From Rhizobiaceae bacterium (GTDB lineage Bacteria; Pseudomonadota; Alphaproteobacteria; Rhizobiales; Rhizobiaceae): a stretch of DNA of 6,233 nucleotides. Position 1 is the stretch's first letter. The number at the start of each line of letters is the position of its first letter. The stretch spans positions 1-6,233 of the forward strand of contig JAGWJK010000282.1 of NCBI GenBank assembly GCA_028865845.1, given 5' to 3'. The position numbers and the translations under genes are program-made. Positions 1-5,780 of the stretch are shown in pieces. The notes under the pieces were generated by a model that made no database searches, was not told the origin of the DNA, and was given only the letters and a program-made list of their open reading frames with translations.

Positions 1-524
1 CCTACTTCACGGTCGTCTTCGACCGGGTCCTGAACAATAACCCGCTCCTGATTGGTGGATTGCTTGTTCTCTGGGGATCGAGCGGCATGGTCGCAAATCT
101 GATCGCGGGCCGTCTTTCCGACACCATCGGCAACAGGAAGGTTATTTTCGGGGGCCTGATCCTGTTGACGCTCACGATGCTGGCGCTGCCGGCGGCAAGC
201 GCCAATATCTGGACGAGCGCGATAGCCATAGCCGTCTGGGGCGCGGTCGCCTGGGGACTGTTGGCGCCCCAGCAGCACAGGCTTGTTGCTGCGGCCGCTC
301 ACACAGCTCCGGTCGTTTTGGGCTTGAACACATCCGGCACCTATTTGGGTGTCACCGCGGCAGGTGTTGTCGGCGCGCTCAGCATGCCGATCGTCGGAGG
401 CCATAATCTTGGCTACGTCGGCGTTGGCTTCCTGCTCGTGGCAATTCTTCTCGCTGAACTCGCAACGATACGGATCAACGCGGCGAACCGACGCGATGGG
501 AACGTCGAACTTGCAACGGCATGA
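1..524 (+). CDS. MFS transporter, DHA1-type drug/metabolite efflux family, C-terminal half (5' end outside window)
   Basis: The reading frame is open from the window edge (first full codon at base 3) and ends at TGA 522-524, giving about 173 residues, less than half of a typical 390-400-residue transporter. Seen: alternating hydrophobic segments consistent with the last five or six transmembrane helices, and a cytoplasmic-loop motif GRLSDTIGNRK that matches the MFS motif-A pattern GxxxDxxGxRK repeated between helices 8 and 9. A later stretch, APQQHRL followed by LGLNTSGTYLG, resembles DHA1 exporters of the AraJ/YdhP/NepI type. These are inner-membrane proton-driven exporters of drugs, sugars or nucleosides; the substrate cannot be told here. 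The short tail after the last helix (about 17 residues, rich in N, R and A) should be cytoplasmic. A strong hairpin 53 bases downstream probably ends the transcript. The TTG at base 60 is an internal codon, not a start. Confidence 0.9.
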   Translation, partial: YFTVVFDRVLNNNPLLIGGLLVLWGSSGMVANLIAGRLSDTIGNRKVIFGGLILLTLTMLALPAASANIWTSAIAIAVWGAVAWGLLAPQQHRLVAAAAHTAPVVLGLNTSGTYLGVTAAGVVGALSMPIVGGHNLGYVGVGFLLVAILLAELATIRINAANRRDGNVELATA

Positions 525-576
525 CGCAACCGCGGTAGCAGCAAGTCTCTGAAAGTAATCGTAGGAATGCCCTTCC

Positions 577-606
577 GAGGCCGTGACGTAACCGCGTCGC
601 GGCCTC
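577..606 (+). terminator. Strong stem-loop downstream of the MFS gene, probable transcript end
   Basis: Bases 577-589 pair with 594-606 around a four-base loop (AACC). The stem is 13 pairs, 11 Watson-Crick and two G-U wobbles (584:599 and 589:594), with GAGGCCG at its base. The wobbles form only in RNA made from the + strand, which fits a role for the MFS transcript. No run of T follows, so it is not a textbook intrinsic terminator. It could be a 3' stabilising or processing hairpin instead. Confidence 0.6.
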
Positions 607-934
607 CATCATGTTGCATGACCTTCAACTACATATAGGGTTGCCCATATCGGCGCCGAGGGCTTGGGGCTACGCTCGGCATCAATCCAAGAAAACAGCG
701 GTTGAAAAAATGCCGCATTGGCCGGCAACCGGTGCGCTCAAAAAATCGCAATCTCGCAGCGCCAATCGAGGAGCGTATTTCCGTAATCTTTCAGCTGCAA
801 TAACAGGCACATATTTGATGAGACCCAAAGATCGTTTTGAGATATGTTCGCTGTAATTTGCTGAACTGCTCGACGTGCGCAGGTACTCGAATGCGACGAG
901 TAAGACGGAACCCTCTTTTCGTGCCGGGGATCGC
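607..934. other. Intergenic region upstream of the AraC-family regulator
   Basis: No convincing gene is seen in this stretch of about 330 bases. Possible short reading frames lack a ribosome binding site and recognisable protein character. It contains a 10-bp palindrome TCGGCGCCGA at 650-659 and becomes visibly more AT-rich from about 780, as expected for a promoter region. The regulator's promoter should lie here, but no clear -35/-10 pair was found. A TTGATG near 815 has no good -10 partner. Confidence 0.5.
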
Positions 935-1900
935 ATGAAAAGCATGTTGAACGATGGGACCATCGCCGACGTAGCCTTGGCGACGAGAGCTCAAAAGCCC
1001 TTCGTTGCGAATGAAAAGGTGTGGCTCTCCGCCCCTGATGCGGAGAATTCCGGCGCGCGATCGCGCGTGAAAATTACGCGATGGTCCAAGAAGGATGTCA
1101 GCGAGGACCAGCCGCTGGAGGTCTATGCAGACCAGGAAGATGAATGCCACCTCGTAACGTTTGCGTTGCGAAAAATCGAGATGGAACTCAGGATCGGTAA
1201 AAAGGAAATCGTGGGGTCTGCCTTTCCGTTACATAGGCCTTTGCTCTATTGCCCAACCGCCGAGAAGCGAACAGCAATTTTCCAAAGCCCTTTCAATACG
1301 CTCAGAATTTATCTGCCGCAGGATTTGATCAAGGAATGCTACGAAACCGTCCTGGACAAGGCAGCACCGAATAAAGTCGAGCTTTTTGAGACGCATTTTT
1401 CAGATGATCTCGTCGTCGACAAACTAACGCGCGCGCTGGTCGCGCTTGCGGACGATGACGGTCCTTTCGGACCATCGATGGTGGAAGCCGCAGGTTTGGC
1501 ACTGGGGGCGCGGCTCCTTGCCCTTTCCATGCGCGCACCATCGAATCCCATTGCCGAGAAATACGGTTCCCTGGCCAAATGGCGGCTGCGAAGAACCATC
1601 GAGTATCTTGAGGAAAATCTTACCGATCCGATCTATCTCGCCGATCTCGCCACCGTCGCAGGCCTTAGCCGCATGCACTTTGCGGCTCAGTTTCGAGCTG
1701 CCACGGGATTGAGCCCTCACGTTTATATAATCAGACGCCGGATAGAGGTTGCCCAGCAATTGATGTTGGATACAAATCGCTCCATCGCCGACATATCGAT
1801 CGCCGTTGGCTTCTCGAGCCAAGCTCACTTTACGTCTGCCTTCAAGAAGATCAACGGTGTCTCGCCAGGCCAATGGCGTGGCCGACTTCTTCTGGATTGA
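935..1900 (+). CDS. AraC/XylS-family transcriptional regulator
   Basis: This is a 321-residue cytoplasmic DNA-binding regulator. The C-terminal 105 residues are a typical AraC domain with two helix-turn-helix units. The first (about 236-257) contains LADLATVAGLSRMHFAAQF. The second (about 284-305) contains IADISIAVGFSSQAHFTSAF and is followed by the signature GVSPGQWR. The N-terminal 200 residues are probably the ligand-sensing and dimerisation domain but carry no motif that identifies an inducer. The ATG at 935 is chosen because it is preceded by GGGGA six or so bases upstream and gives a usual family length. The frame also extends upstream to a GTG at 875, which would add 20 residues of unconvincing sequence, and another in-frame ATG lies at 944. 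The gene is convergent with the downstream metabolic pair (59-base gap), so that pair is a plausible but unproven target. Its own start region is separated from the MFS gene by a hairpin. Confidence 0.92.
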   Translation: MKSMLNDGTIADVALATRAQKPFVANEKVWLSAPDAENSGARSRVKITRWSKKDVSEDQPLEVYADQEDECHLVTFALRKIEMELRIGKKEIVGSAFPLHRPLLYCPTAEKRTAIFQSPFNTLRIYLPQDLIKECYETVLDKAAPNKVELFETHFSDDLVVDKLTRALVALADDDGPFGPSMVEAAGLALGARLLALSMRAPSNPIAEKYGSLAKWRLRRTIEYLEENLTDPIYLADLATVAGLSRMHFAAQFRAATGLSPHVYIIRRRIEVAQQLMLDTNRSIADISIAVGFSSQAHFTSAFKKINGVSPGQWRGRLLLD

Positions 1901-1959
1901 GCGCGACCAGCCCCAAACTGTGAGCCAGCGGCTATTGTCGCAATCACTCTACGACTTCC

Positions 1960-2544
1960 TCAATCGGCGTCAAAATCCTTATAGGCGCAATCCTCTCCCG
2001 CCGAGTTGAAGAACGTATCGAGTCCGCCGGTTCCCAATTCGACGCCCACGACGGTCGAAGCGACCATACAATAGTAGCCGGTGATGCCAAGCAGATCGAC
2101 CACGCCTTTGTCTCCGAGCTGGCGAATGGCGGCATGCCAGGCCTGATCCGAAATCCGGCGATCGTCGATCAACTCGGCGAGGAAAGAGTAAGCGACCCGA
2201 TCAAGCTCGTCATCAAACTGCGGTGGCTTGCCGAGCCGGATGGCCTCTACAGCGTCTTCCGGAATGCCCGCATCGACCGCCAACGGAGCGTGCGCCTTCC
2301 AGACAAAAGCCGCTCGCCAGCTTCTTGCGACCATCAAAACGGCGAGCTCTTTGGCCCGCAGAGGAAGAGTACTTTCGAACCGGAGATAGTTTCCGAGTGC
2401 CTCGGCTCGATCCGCGAATTCAGGCGACCTAATCCACGCTACGAACGGCCCTCGCACGGCTCCGCGCGGCCCATCTGCGATACGGTCATAGGTCGACTGC
2501 TGCTGCGGGTTCAGGGTGTCACGATCGAGCTCACCAAATCGCAT
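1960..2544 (-). CDS. Carboxymuconolactone decarboxylase (CMD/AhpD-like) family protein
   Basis: A 194-residue soluble, mainly helical protein. Seen: residues about 40-125 carry the CMD-family core, with PLRAKELAVLMVAR (61-74), the conserved Glu67, and WKAH ending in His85, followed by DAGIP. Family knowledge: this fold includes 4-carboxymuconolactone decarboxylase of the protocatechuate pathway and AhpD alkylhydroperoxidases. The AhpD catalytic CxxC pair is absent; the only cysteines are near residues 159 and 186. An AhpD-type thiol peroxidase is therefore unlikely, and the reaction is not identifiable. The start is decided by GGAGGA seven to eight bases before ATG 2544; a GTG at 2559 in the same frame would overlap that site and is rejected. 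It lies 72 bases downstream of the PEP-mutase-family gene on the same strand, so co-transcription is likely. The intervening hairpins may control its translation. Confidence 0.88.
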   Translation of the reverse strand: MRFGELDRDTLNPQQQSTYDRIADGPRGAVRGPFVAWIRSPEFADRAEALGNYLRFESTLPLRAKELAVLMVARSWRAAFVWKAHAPLAVDAGIPEDAVEAIRLGKPPQFDDELDRVAYSFLAELIDDRRISDQAWHAAIRQLGDKGVVDLLGITGYYCMVASTVVGVELGTGGLDTFFNSAGEDCAYKDFDAD

Positions 2545-2550
2545 CCGAGC

Positions 2551-2558
2551 TTCCTCCA
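2551..2558 (-). promoter_or_regulatory. Strong ribosome binding site of the CMD-family gene
   Basis: Read on the minus strand this is TGGAGGAA, a near-perfect Shine-Dalgarno sequence with correct spacing to ATG 2544. It fixes the start five codons inside the longest open frame. It begins two bases after the 3' arm of the hairpin at 2560-2593, and the 5' arm of that hairpin (ACTCC) could also pair with it. Confidence 0.85.
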
Positions 2559-2559
2559 C

Positions 2560-2593
2560 ACTCCATGTACATCGCTGGCGGCGGACATGGAGT
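2560..2593 (-). promoter_or_regulatory. Intercistronic stem-loop II, alternative to stem-loop I, next to the CMD ribosome binding site
   Basis: ACTCCATGT (2593-2585) pairs perfectly over nine bases with ACATGGAGT (2568-2560), leaving a 16-base loop. Its 5' arm overlaps the 3' arm of stem-loop I, so the two cannot form together. Its 3' arm ends two bases before the GGAGGA site. The overlap and position are seen directly; any regulatory role is inference. Confidence 0.5.
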
Positions 2594-2616
2594 TTTCCAC
2601 ATCCGCCAAAACCAGC
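2574..2616 (-). promoter_or_regulatory. Intercistronic stem-loop I immediately after the PEP-mutase-family stop codon
   Basis: On the minus-strand transcript, the lower stem GCTGG (2616-2612) pairs with CCAGC (2578-2574). The upper stem is 11 pairs: GGCGGATGTGG (2607-2597) with CCATGTCCGCC (2590-2580), closed by the loop AAAACT. An internal loop of four T against one G separates the stems. Two central pairs are G-U wobbles, which can form only in the minus-strand RNA, the strand on which the flanking genes are read. There is no T run after it, so it is more likely a processing, stabilising or attenuation hairpin than a simple terminator. Confidence 0.6.
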
Positions 2617-3444
2617 TTAACCGGCAGCCTGGATCAACTTGACCGCTTCGCGGAACGGCATACCTTCGGACGAGCTCGCCGTATCTCCGTCCGCAAGCTG
2701 CCTTGCGGCAACTTTAAGATCCGCCATCACGCGCGTGTAGAGAGCCACACCCATGCTGATGCGCTTGACGCCTGCCTTCTGCAAATCGCTGACGGAAACG
2801 GCACCTTCCATCGTGCCGACGACGATATTCACCGGCTTGGGGGCAACCGCTTTGACGATCGCGACGACGTCGGACATGTTGTTTGGGTACGGGGCATAGA
2901 GAACGTCAGCGCCAACCTCTGCAAAGGCGGAGAGCCGCCTGATCGTGTCCTCCAAGTCAGGGTTACCTTGGATGTAATTGTCGGTTCGGCCGGTTAGGAC
3001 AATCTTCCCCTTCGCGACCTTCGCCGCAGCAGCTACGCGGGCGACCGCGTCATCGAAGTTGCGTATTGGTTTGTCCGGATTCGCTGACGTGTCTTCGATC
3101 CCGATACCCGCCAAGCCCGCGGCGATGGCCGCCTCGACCGTTGCTGCTACATCGGCCGGTGTTTCGCCATAGCCGTCTTCGAAGTCGCCGTTGATCGGAA
3201 GGCTGCTGATCGACGCCAACAACGCGGCGTGTTCGAGGTGCTCCTTGAGAGTGACCGCATGGCGTCCGTCCAAGCGACCGAGCGCGAATGCGAACGCGGC
3301 CGACGAGGTGCCGAGTGCCTTGAAGCCGGCGTCTTTCAAAATGAGCGAGGATAGGCCGTCCCAGGCGTTCGGCATCACAAAGCCGCCGGGTTGCAAATGA
3401 AGATCAAGAAAGCTCCGATAGAGCTCGGGTTGCGATTTCGTCAT
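2617..3444 (-). CDS. Isocitrate lyase/phosphoenolpyruvate mutase superfamily protein
   Basis: A 275-residue cytoplasmic (beta/alpha)8-barrel enzyme, normal length for the PEP mutase branch. Seen in order: FVMPNAWDG (22-30); GTSSAAFAFALG (45-56), matching the substrate-loop region TTSxA of methylisocitrate lyases; DFEDGYGE (87-94), equivalent to the metal-binding DxDxGYG motif with Asp87 and Glu89; GIEDTS (115-120); and GRTDNY (152-157) with the conserved Arg. The catalytic KKCGH-type cysteine segment of isocitrate and methylisocitrate lyases is not present, so a true lyase of those classes is unlikely. Oxaloacetate hydrolase-like, carboxy-PEP mutase-like or other C-C/P-C chemistry on 2-oxo acids remains open. 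ATG 3444 has GAGGAGA about seven bases upstream. It is the probable first gene of a two-gene operon with the CMD-family gene, and its promoter should lie in the divergent region 3445-4052. Confidence 0.9.
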   Translation of the reverse strand: MTKSQPELYRSFLDLHLQPGGFVMPNAWDGLSSLILKDAGFKALGTSSAAFAFALGRLDGRHAVTLKEHLEHAALLASISSLPINGDFEDGYGETPADVAATVEAAIAAGLAGIGIEDTSANPDKPIRNFDDAVARVAAAAKVAKGKIVLTGRTDNYIQGNPDLEDTIRRLSAFAEVGADVLYAPYPNNMSDVVAIVKAVAPKPVNIVVGTMEGAVSVSDLQKAGVKRISMGVALYTRVMADLKVAARQLADGDTASSSEGMPFREAVKLIQAAG

Positions 3445-3450
3445 TCAATG

Positions 3451-3457
3451 TCTCCTC
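3451..3457 (-). promoter_or_regulatory. Ribosome binding site of the PEP-mutase-family gene
   Basis: Minus-strand GAGGAGA lies six bases before ATG 3444. It is a strong Shine-Dalgarno match that supports the chosen start. Confidence 0.8.
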
Positions 3458-3704
3458 GATTTCTATTTGGCGGCCACTTACTTTGGAATCCGCGCTCCGA
3501 CAGCTCCGGATTATTATCCATCAGCCCATCGCTGAACGAAGCTCATCAGTCCCACGCCCTCAAATTCCGGCCATCGGCGGCCCGCCCACGGCTAGAGTAA
3601 CAGCAGGCTTGACGCGTTATCTTGTAAAAATCGGCATCCAACGACACCCAGCGGAAGCGAGAATTTGGCTGACTACTCCTAAACGCGTGCAGCCTGGCAA
3701 CTCC

Positions 3705-3716
3705 TGTCCATGGACA
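3705..3716. repeat. Perfect 12-bp palindrome, candidate operator
   Basis: TGTCCATGGACA is self-complementary over all 12 bases and lies in the divergent regulatory region, 261 bases upstream of the PEP-mutase-family start and 337 upstream of the sigma factor start. The symmetry suits a dimeric regulator, but no known operator was recognised, and chance is possible. Confidence 0.35.
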
Positions 3717-3951
3717 AACTCTTCTGTTTTAGAATCGTCTTTAGGAGATTTTTTCTGAGCTATTGGAAGCGCCATTCGAATATCTTTTTCTTACGCCGCA
3801 TGCTTCTCCTCCCAACGCGATGAACTCCGATCCCGAACATCGTCAAATTCGAGCGGAAGCCGGGTTGCGCGCCTTTACCGCTACATCCTTGAAAGATGTG
3901 CCAAAAAAATCACGCTGTGACGGTTTAGATTTTTCCCACTTGCATCTGCGG

Positions 3952-3961
3952 GCGATATCGC
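3952..3961. repeat. Perfect 10-bp palindrome upstream of the sigma factor gene
   Basis: GCGATATCGC is self-complementary and lies 91 bases before the sigma factor ATG, where a promoter operator could be. There is no match to a known iron-regulator box. A 10-bp palindrome in 6 kb is not rare. Confidence 0.25.
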
Positions 3962-4052
3962 GAAAAGAAACATGAGTTAAATACACTTGTTTATTCGCCA
4001 TCGAGGGTAACGTGTCGCCGCGTTCCGTTTGCATCCAGAAGAATGAACTTAG

Positions 4053-4553
4053 ATGACCAAATTTCTGGGTCTCCTCGGTTCCTTTCTGGCGATGCGCCCC
4101 CTGCTTGAAGCGCGGGTGAGACGGCAGCTGGGTTCCCGCACGCTTGCCGAAGACGTTCTTCATGACAGCTGGCTGAAGCTCTCCGCGATTGACGATGAGG
4201 CACGCATCGACAATCCTGCGGCCTACATATCGCAGACCGTTCACAACACGGCGATCGGCCATCTGCGCAAGGAGACGCGGCGAGCCGAAATCGATGCGGA
4301 AGTCGAGCAGATCCTTTGGGGATCGGATGAAAACACGCCCGAACGGACGGCGATTGCCCGAGACCTGCTGCGCGCCGTCCAAGCCGAGCTGGATGCCTTG
4401 CCGGAACGCACGCGATCGATTTTCTTGAAGAACAGGATCGACGGCCTTTCTCATCGCCTGATAGCGCAGGAATTCGGTATCACCGAGGAAGCCGTTTACT
4501 ATCATATTCGTCGGGCGCTTGACCGGCTCGCGGCTATTCGTGATCAGATCTGA
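4053..4553 (+). CDS. FecI-like ECF RNA polymerase sigma factor
   Basis: A 166-residue sigma-70-family protein of the extracytoplasmic-function iron-uptake type, normal length. Region 2 spans about 15-78: RPLLEARVRRQLGS, then AEDVLHDSWLKL (32-43, matching the AEDLVQEAFLRL pattern of FecI proteins), then NPAAYISQTVHNTAIGHLRK. Region 4 spans about 105-162, with LDALPERTRSIFLKNRIDGL (113-132) and the -35-binding helix-turn-helix around IAQEFGITEEAVYYHIRRAL (137-156). It should direct core polymerase to the receptor gene promoter. TAG at 4050-4052 lies directly before ATG 4053, so no longer protein is possible. The Shine-Dalgarno (AGAAG, around 4037-4041) is weak. The FecR-like gene follows after 48 bases on the same strand, the usual sigma factor/regulator pair. 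Expression is probably iron-controlled, by family knowledge only. Confidence 0.93.
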   Translation: MTKFLGLLGSFLAMRPLLEARVRRQLGSRTLAEDVLHDSWLKLSAIDDEARIDNPAAYISQTVHNTAIGHLRKETRRAEIDAEVEQILWGSDENTPERTAIARDLLRAVQAELDALPERTRSIFLKNRIDGLSHRLIAQEFGITEEAVYYHIRRALDRLAAIRDQI

Positions 4554-4601
4554 AATGTTCAAAATGGTGTTTAGGGATATTCGCTCCTCGCGCGTCATCA
4601 G

Positions 4602-5615
4602 ATGGAAGGCAAACGATACACCGCGCCCAACGGGGAGAGCGTAATCTCGATGACAGGCGACAGAAACGAGGCATTGCGAGACGAGCAGCTGAGAGAGCGG
4701 GCGCGCGACTGGCTCGTGCGCCTGTCCTCGCGGCAAGTGAGCGATGCCGAGCTGTCCGATTTCAAGGCCTGGATCGATTGTTCCGACGCGCATAGGCGCG
4801 CCTTCGAGCTCGAGCGCGACTTCTGGCGGAACCTTGAGGCGCTCGCTCCCTCTGTGGCCCAAAAGCGTCGCACGCCGGTTCTTCTCCGCCGACGGTCTTT
4901 TCTCGGCGCGGCCGCGGCCGCGGCTGTCGGCGCCTTTGCCTATCCACGCGTCAGCATGCTGCTGAATGCAGATTTCCGAACCAGTCCCGGCGAGCAGAAG
5001 CTGGTGCAACTGCCTGATGGTTCGACGGCCTTCCTGAACACGGATACAGCCATTTCCTTGAATTTCGGCGATAGCTTCAGGATCGTTCGATTGCTGCAGG
5101 GCGAGGCACAGTTCACCGCCAACGCGGCTGCCCCGCAAGCCTTCAGGGTAGCATCGCAACATGGTTTCAGCGAAACGGGTGATGCCTCCTTTGCCGTCAT
5201 GGCTGCGGATGACATGACAACGGTGACGGTTCTTTCCGGCGACGTGAGGGTTGCCGCTCCCGCTCGTGTCGATGCTCCCGATGTCGAAGGAGGCATGATT
5301 GCCGTCGAGTCGAACCAGCAGACCAGCTATTCCGATGATCGCTCGCCATCGACGCCAATCAAGGTCGACCCGGAAACAGAGCTCGCCTGGAGACGTGGAA
5401 GATTGGTATACACCGCTCGCCCGTTTGGCCGCGCCGTCCGGGATGTCGCACGCTACATGCCGGAGCGAGTCATCCTGGCAACCAGTGCGCATAACAACGT
5501 CCCCGTAAGCGCCGCCTTCAGCACCCATGATCCGTTATCGGCGCTCCAGGCGCTGGCGACAACGCAGGGGCTCGCCGTTCATCGCATCCCCGGCGTCGCG
5601 GTCGTTATTTCCTGA
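4602..5615 (+). CDS. FecR-like transmembrane sigma-factor regulator
   Basis: A 337-residue single-pass inner-membrane protein that transmits the receptor signal to the sigma factor. Domains in order: cytoplasmic anti-sigma/DUF4880-type domain at about 25-80 (RERARDWLVRLSS, LSDFKAWIDCSDAHRRAFE); an arginine-rich junction RRRSFLG (96-102) leading into a short Ala/Gly-rich membrane segment (101-120); periplasmic FecR domain at about 125-215 (TSPGEQKLVQLPDGSTAFLN, RIVRLLQGEAQF, VLSGDVRV); and a C-terminal STN/DUF4974-like signalling domain at about 266-337 (RLVYTARPFGRAVRDVARY, then LSALQALATTQGLAV). The RRSFL core fits a twin-arginine signal. Start is uncertain: ATG 4602 lacks a Shine-Dalgarno, while ATG 4650 (residue 17) has GGGGAG about 12 bases upstream and gives a more FecR-like N-terminus. 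A receptor gene follows, completing the set. Confidence 0.93.
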   Translation: MEGKRYTAPNGESVISMTGDRNEALRDEQLRERARDWLVRLSSRQVSDAELSDFKAWIDCSDAHRRAFELERDFWRNLEALAPSVAQKRRTPVLLRRRSFLGAAAAAAVGAFAYPRVSMLLNADFRTSPGEQKLVQLPDGSTAFLNTDTAISLNFGDSFRIVRLLQGEAQFTANAAAPQAFRVASQHGFSETGDASFAVMAADDMTTVTVLSGDVRVAAPARVDAPDVEGGMIAVESNQQTSYSDDRSPSTPIKVDPETELAWRRGRLVYTARPFGRAVRDVARYMPERVILATSAHNNVPVSAAFSTHDPLSALQALATTQGLAVHRIPGVAVVIS

Positions 5616-5633
5616 TTAAAAAAATCAAGAAAA

Positions 5634-5661
5634 ATGCCGTGACCTCTTTAGGTATCGGCAT
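5634..5661 (-). terminator. Stem-loop in the FecR-receptor gap, terminator-like on the minus strand
   Basis: ATGCCG (5634-5639) pairs with CGGCAT (5656-5661), and ACCT (5642-5645) pairs with AGGT (5650-5653) inside it, separated by a 2x2 mismatch and closed by CTTT. Read on the minus strand the stem is followed by TTTTCTTG and a run of seven T (complement of the A-rich 5618-5633), the layout of an intrinsic terminator. On the plus strand no T run follows, so it would be a plain hairpin about 18 bases after the FecR stop. No minus-strand gene is seen to the right within the window. Confidence 0.4.
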
Positions 5662-5685
5662 CCCTCAGACGTCATTGCAAACGAG

Positions 5686-5704
5686 GGGCGGGAAAGTCTC
5701 GCCC
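5686..5704 (+). promoter_or_regulatory. Tight hairpin in the leader of the receptor gene
   Basis: GGGCGGGA (5686-5693) pairs with TCTCGCCC (5697-5704) over eight pairs, one a G-U wobble (5691:5699) that forms only in plus-strand RNA, around a three-base loop AAG. No T run follows. It sits 76 bases before the receptor ATG at 5781 and could separate FecR transcription from receptor expression or stabilise the mRNA leader. The role is inferred. Confidence 0.45.
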
Positions 5705-5780
5705 GATGGCAATGAGTTTGGGGCTGTTGATGTTTGGAAGAATGGGTATCGGTGCGGGTTCGGAACGGAAGATCTCCAGG

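Larger units (their letters stand above)
3445..4052. other. Divergent intergenic region between the metabolic operon and the signalling cassette
   Basis: In 608 bases no reading frame looks like a real protein: the small frames lack Shine-Dalgarno sequences and familiar motifs. The region must hold the minus-strand promoter of the PEP-mutase-family gene and the plus-strand promoter of the sigma factor gene. It is more AT-rich than the flanking genes, especially 3720-3760 and 3900-3990. It contains two perfect palindromes (annotated separately), an 8-bp inverted pair CTCCTAAA (3676-3683)/TTTAGGAG (3740-3747), and one TTTAGAA at 3728-3734. The last resembles half of the rhizobial Irr box, but its partner half is not present. 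No confident -35/-10 or Fur/RirA operator was found. Confidence 0.5.

Noticed and set aside
611..856. An 81-codon plus-strand frame upstream of the AraC-family regulator
   Set aside because: No ribosome binding site before its ATG, no motif, and it begins just after the terminator-like hairpin. It is best treated as promoter-region DNA.
875..934. GTG start 20 codons upstream for the AraC-family regulator
   Set aside because: The added residues resemble no part of the family and no ribosome site precedes the GTG, while ATG 935 has GGGGA nearby and gives a typical length.
1901..1959. Bidirectional terminator between the convergent AraC and CMD-family genes
   Set aside because: Only short broken stems (GCGAC/GTCGC and AGCC/GGCT) with a large loop and no T run on either strand; too weak to annotate.
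2134..2997. A 287-codon plus-strand frame across the two minus-strand metabolic genes
   Set aside because: It spans the 3' part of one real gene, the hairpin gap and part of another, all antisense, with no protein family character.
3728..3744. Possible Irr-type iron box around TTTAGAA upstream of the sigma factor gene
   Set aside because: The left half is perfect, but the right half matches only about three of seven positions of the TTTAGAA-N3-TTCTAAA pattern. No TGA-N9-TCA RirA-type site was found between there and the sigma factor start either.
3763..3975. Small plus-strand frames in the divergent intergenic region
   Set aside because: No Shine-Dalgarno and no recognisable motif; several overlapping frames of similar length are open by chance.
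3843..5528. A 561-codon open frame on the minus strand opposite the sigma factor and FecR-like genes
   Set aside because: It lies antisense to two clearly recognised genes, has no recognisable domain and no Shine-Dalgarno, and its composition (Arg-, Gly- and Ala-rich without motifs) is what a GC-rich antisense frame gives. Its length is a by-product of the coding strand's codon use.
5706..5780. Upstream in-frame ATG giving the receptor a longer N-terminus
   Set aside because: It directly follows a stable hairpin, has no well-spaced ribosome site, and would place 25 extra residues before an already complete Sec signal peptide. An extended signal peptide cannot be wholly excluded.
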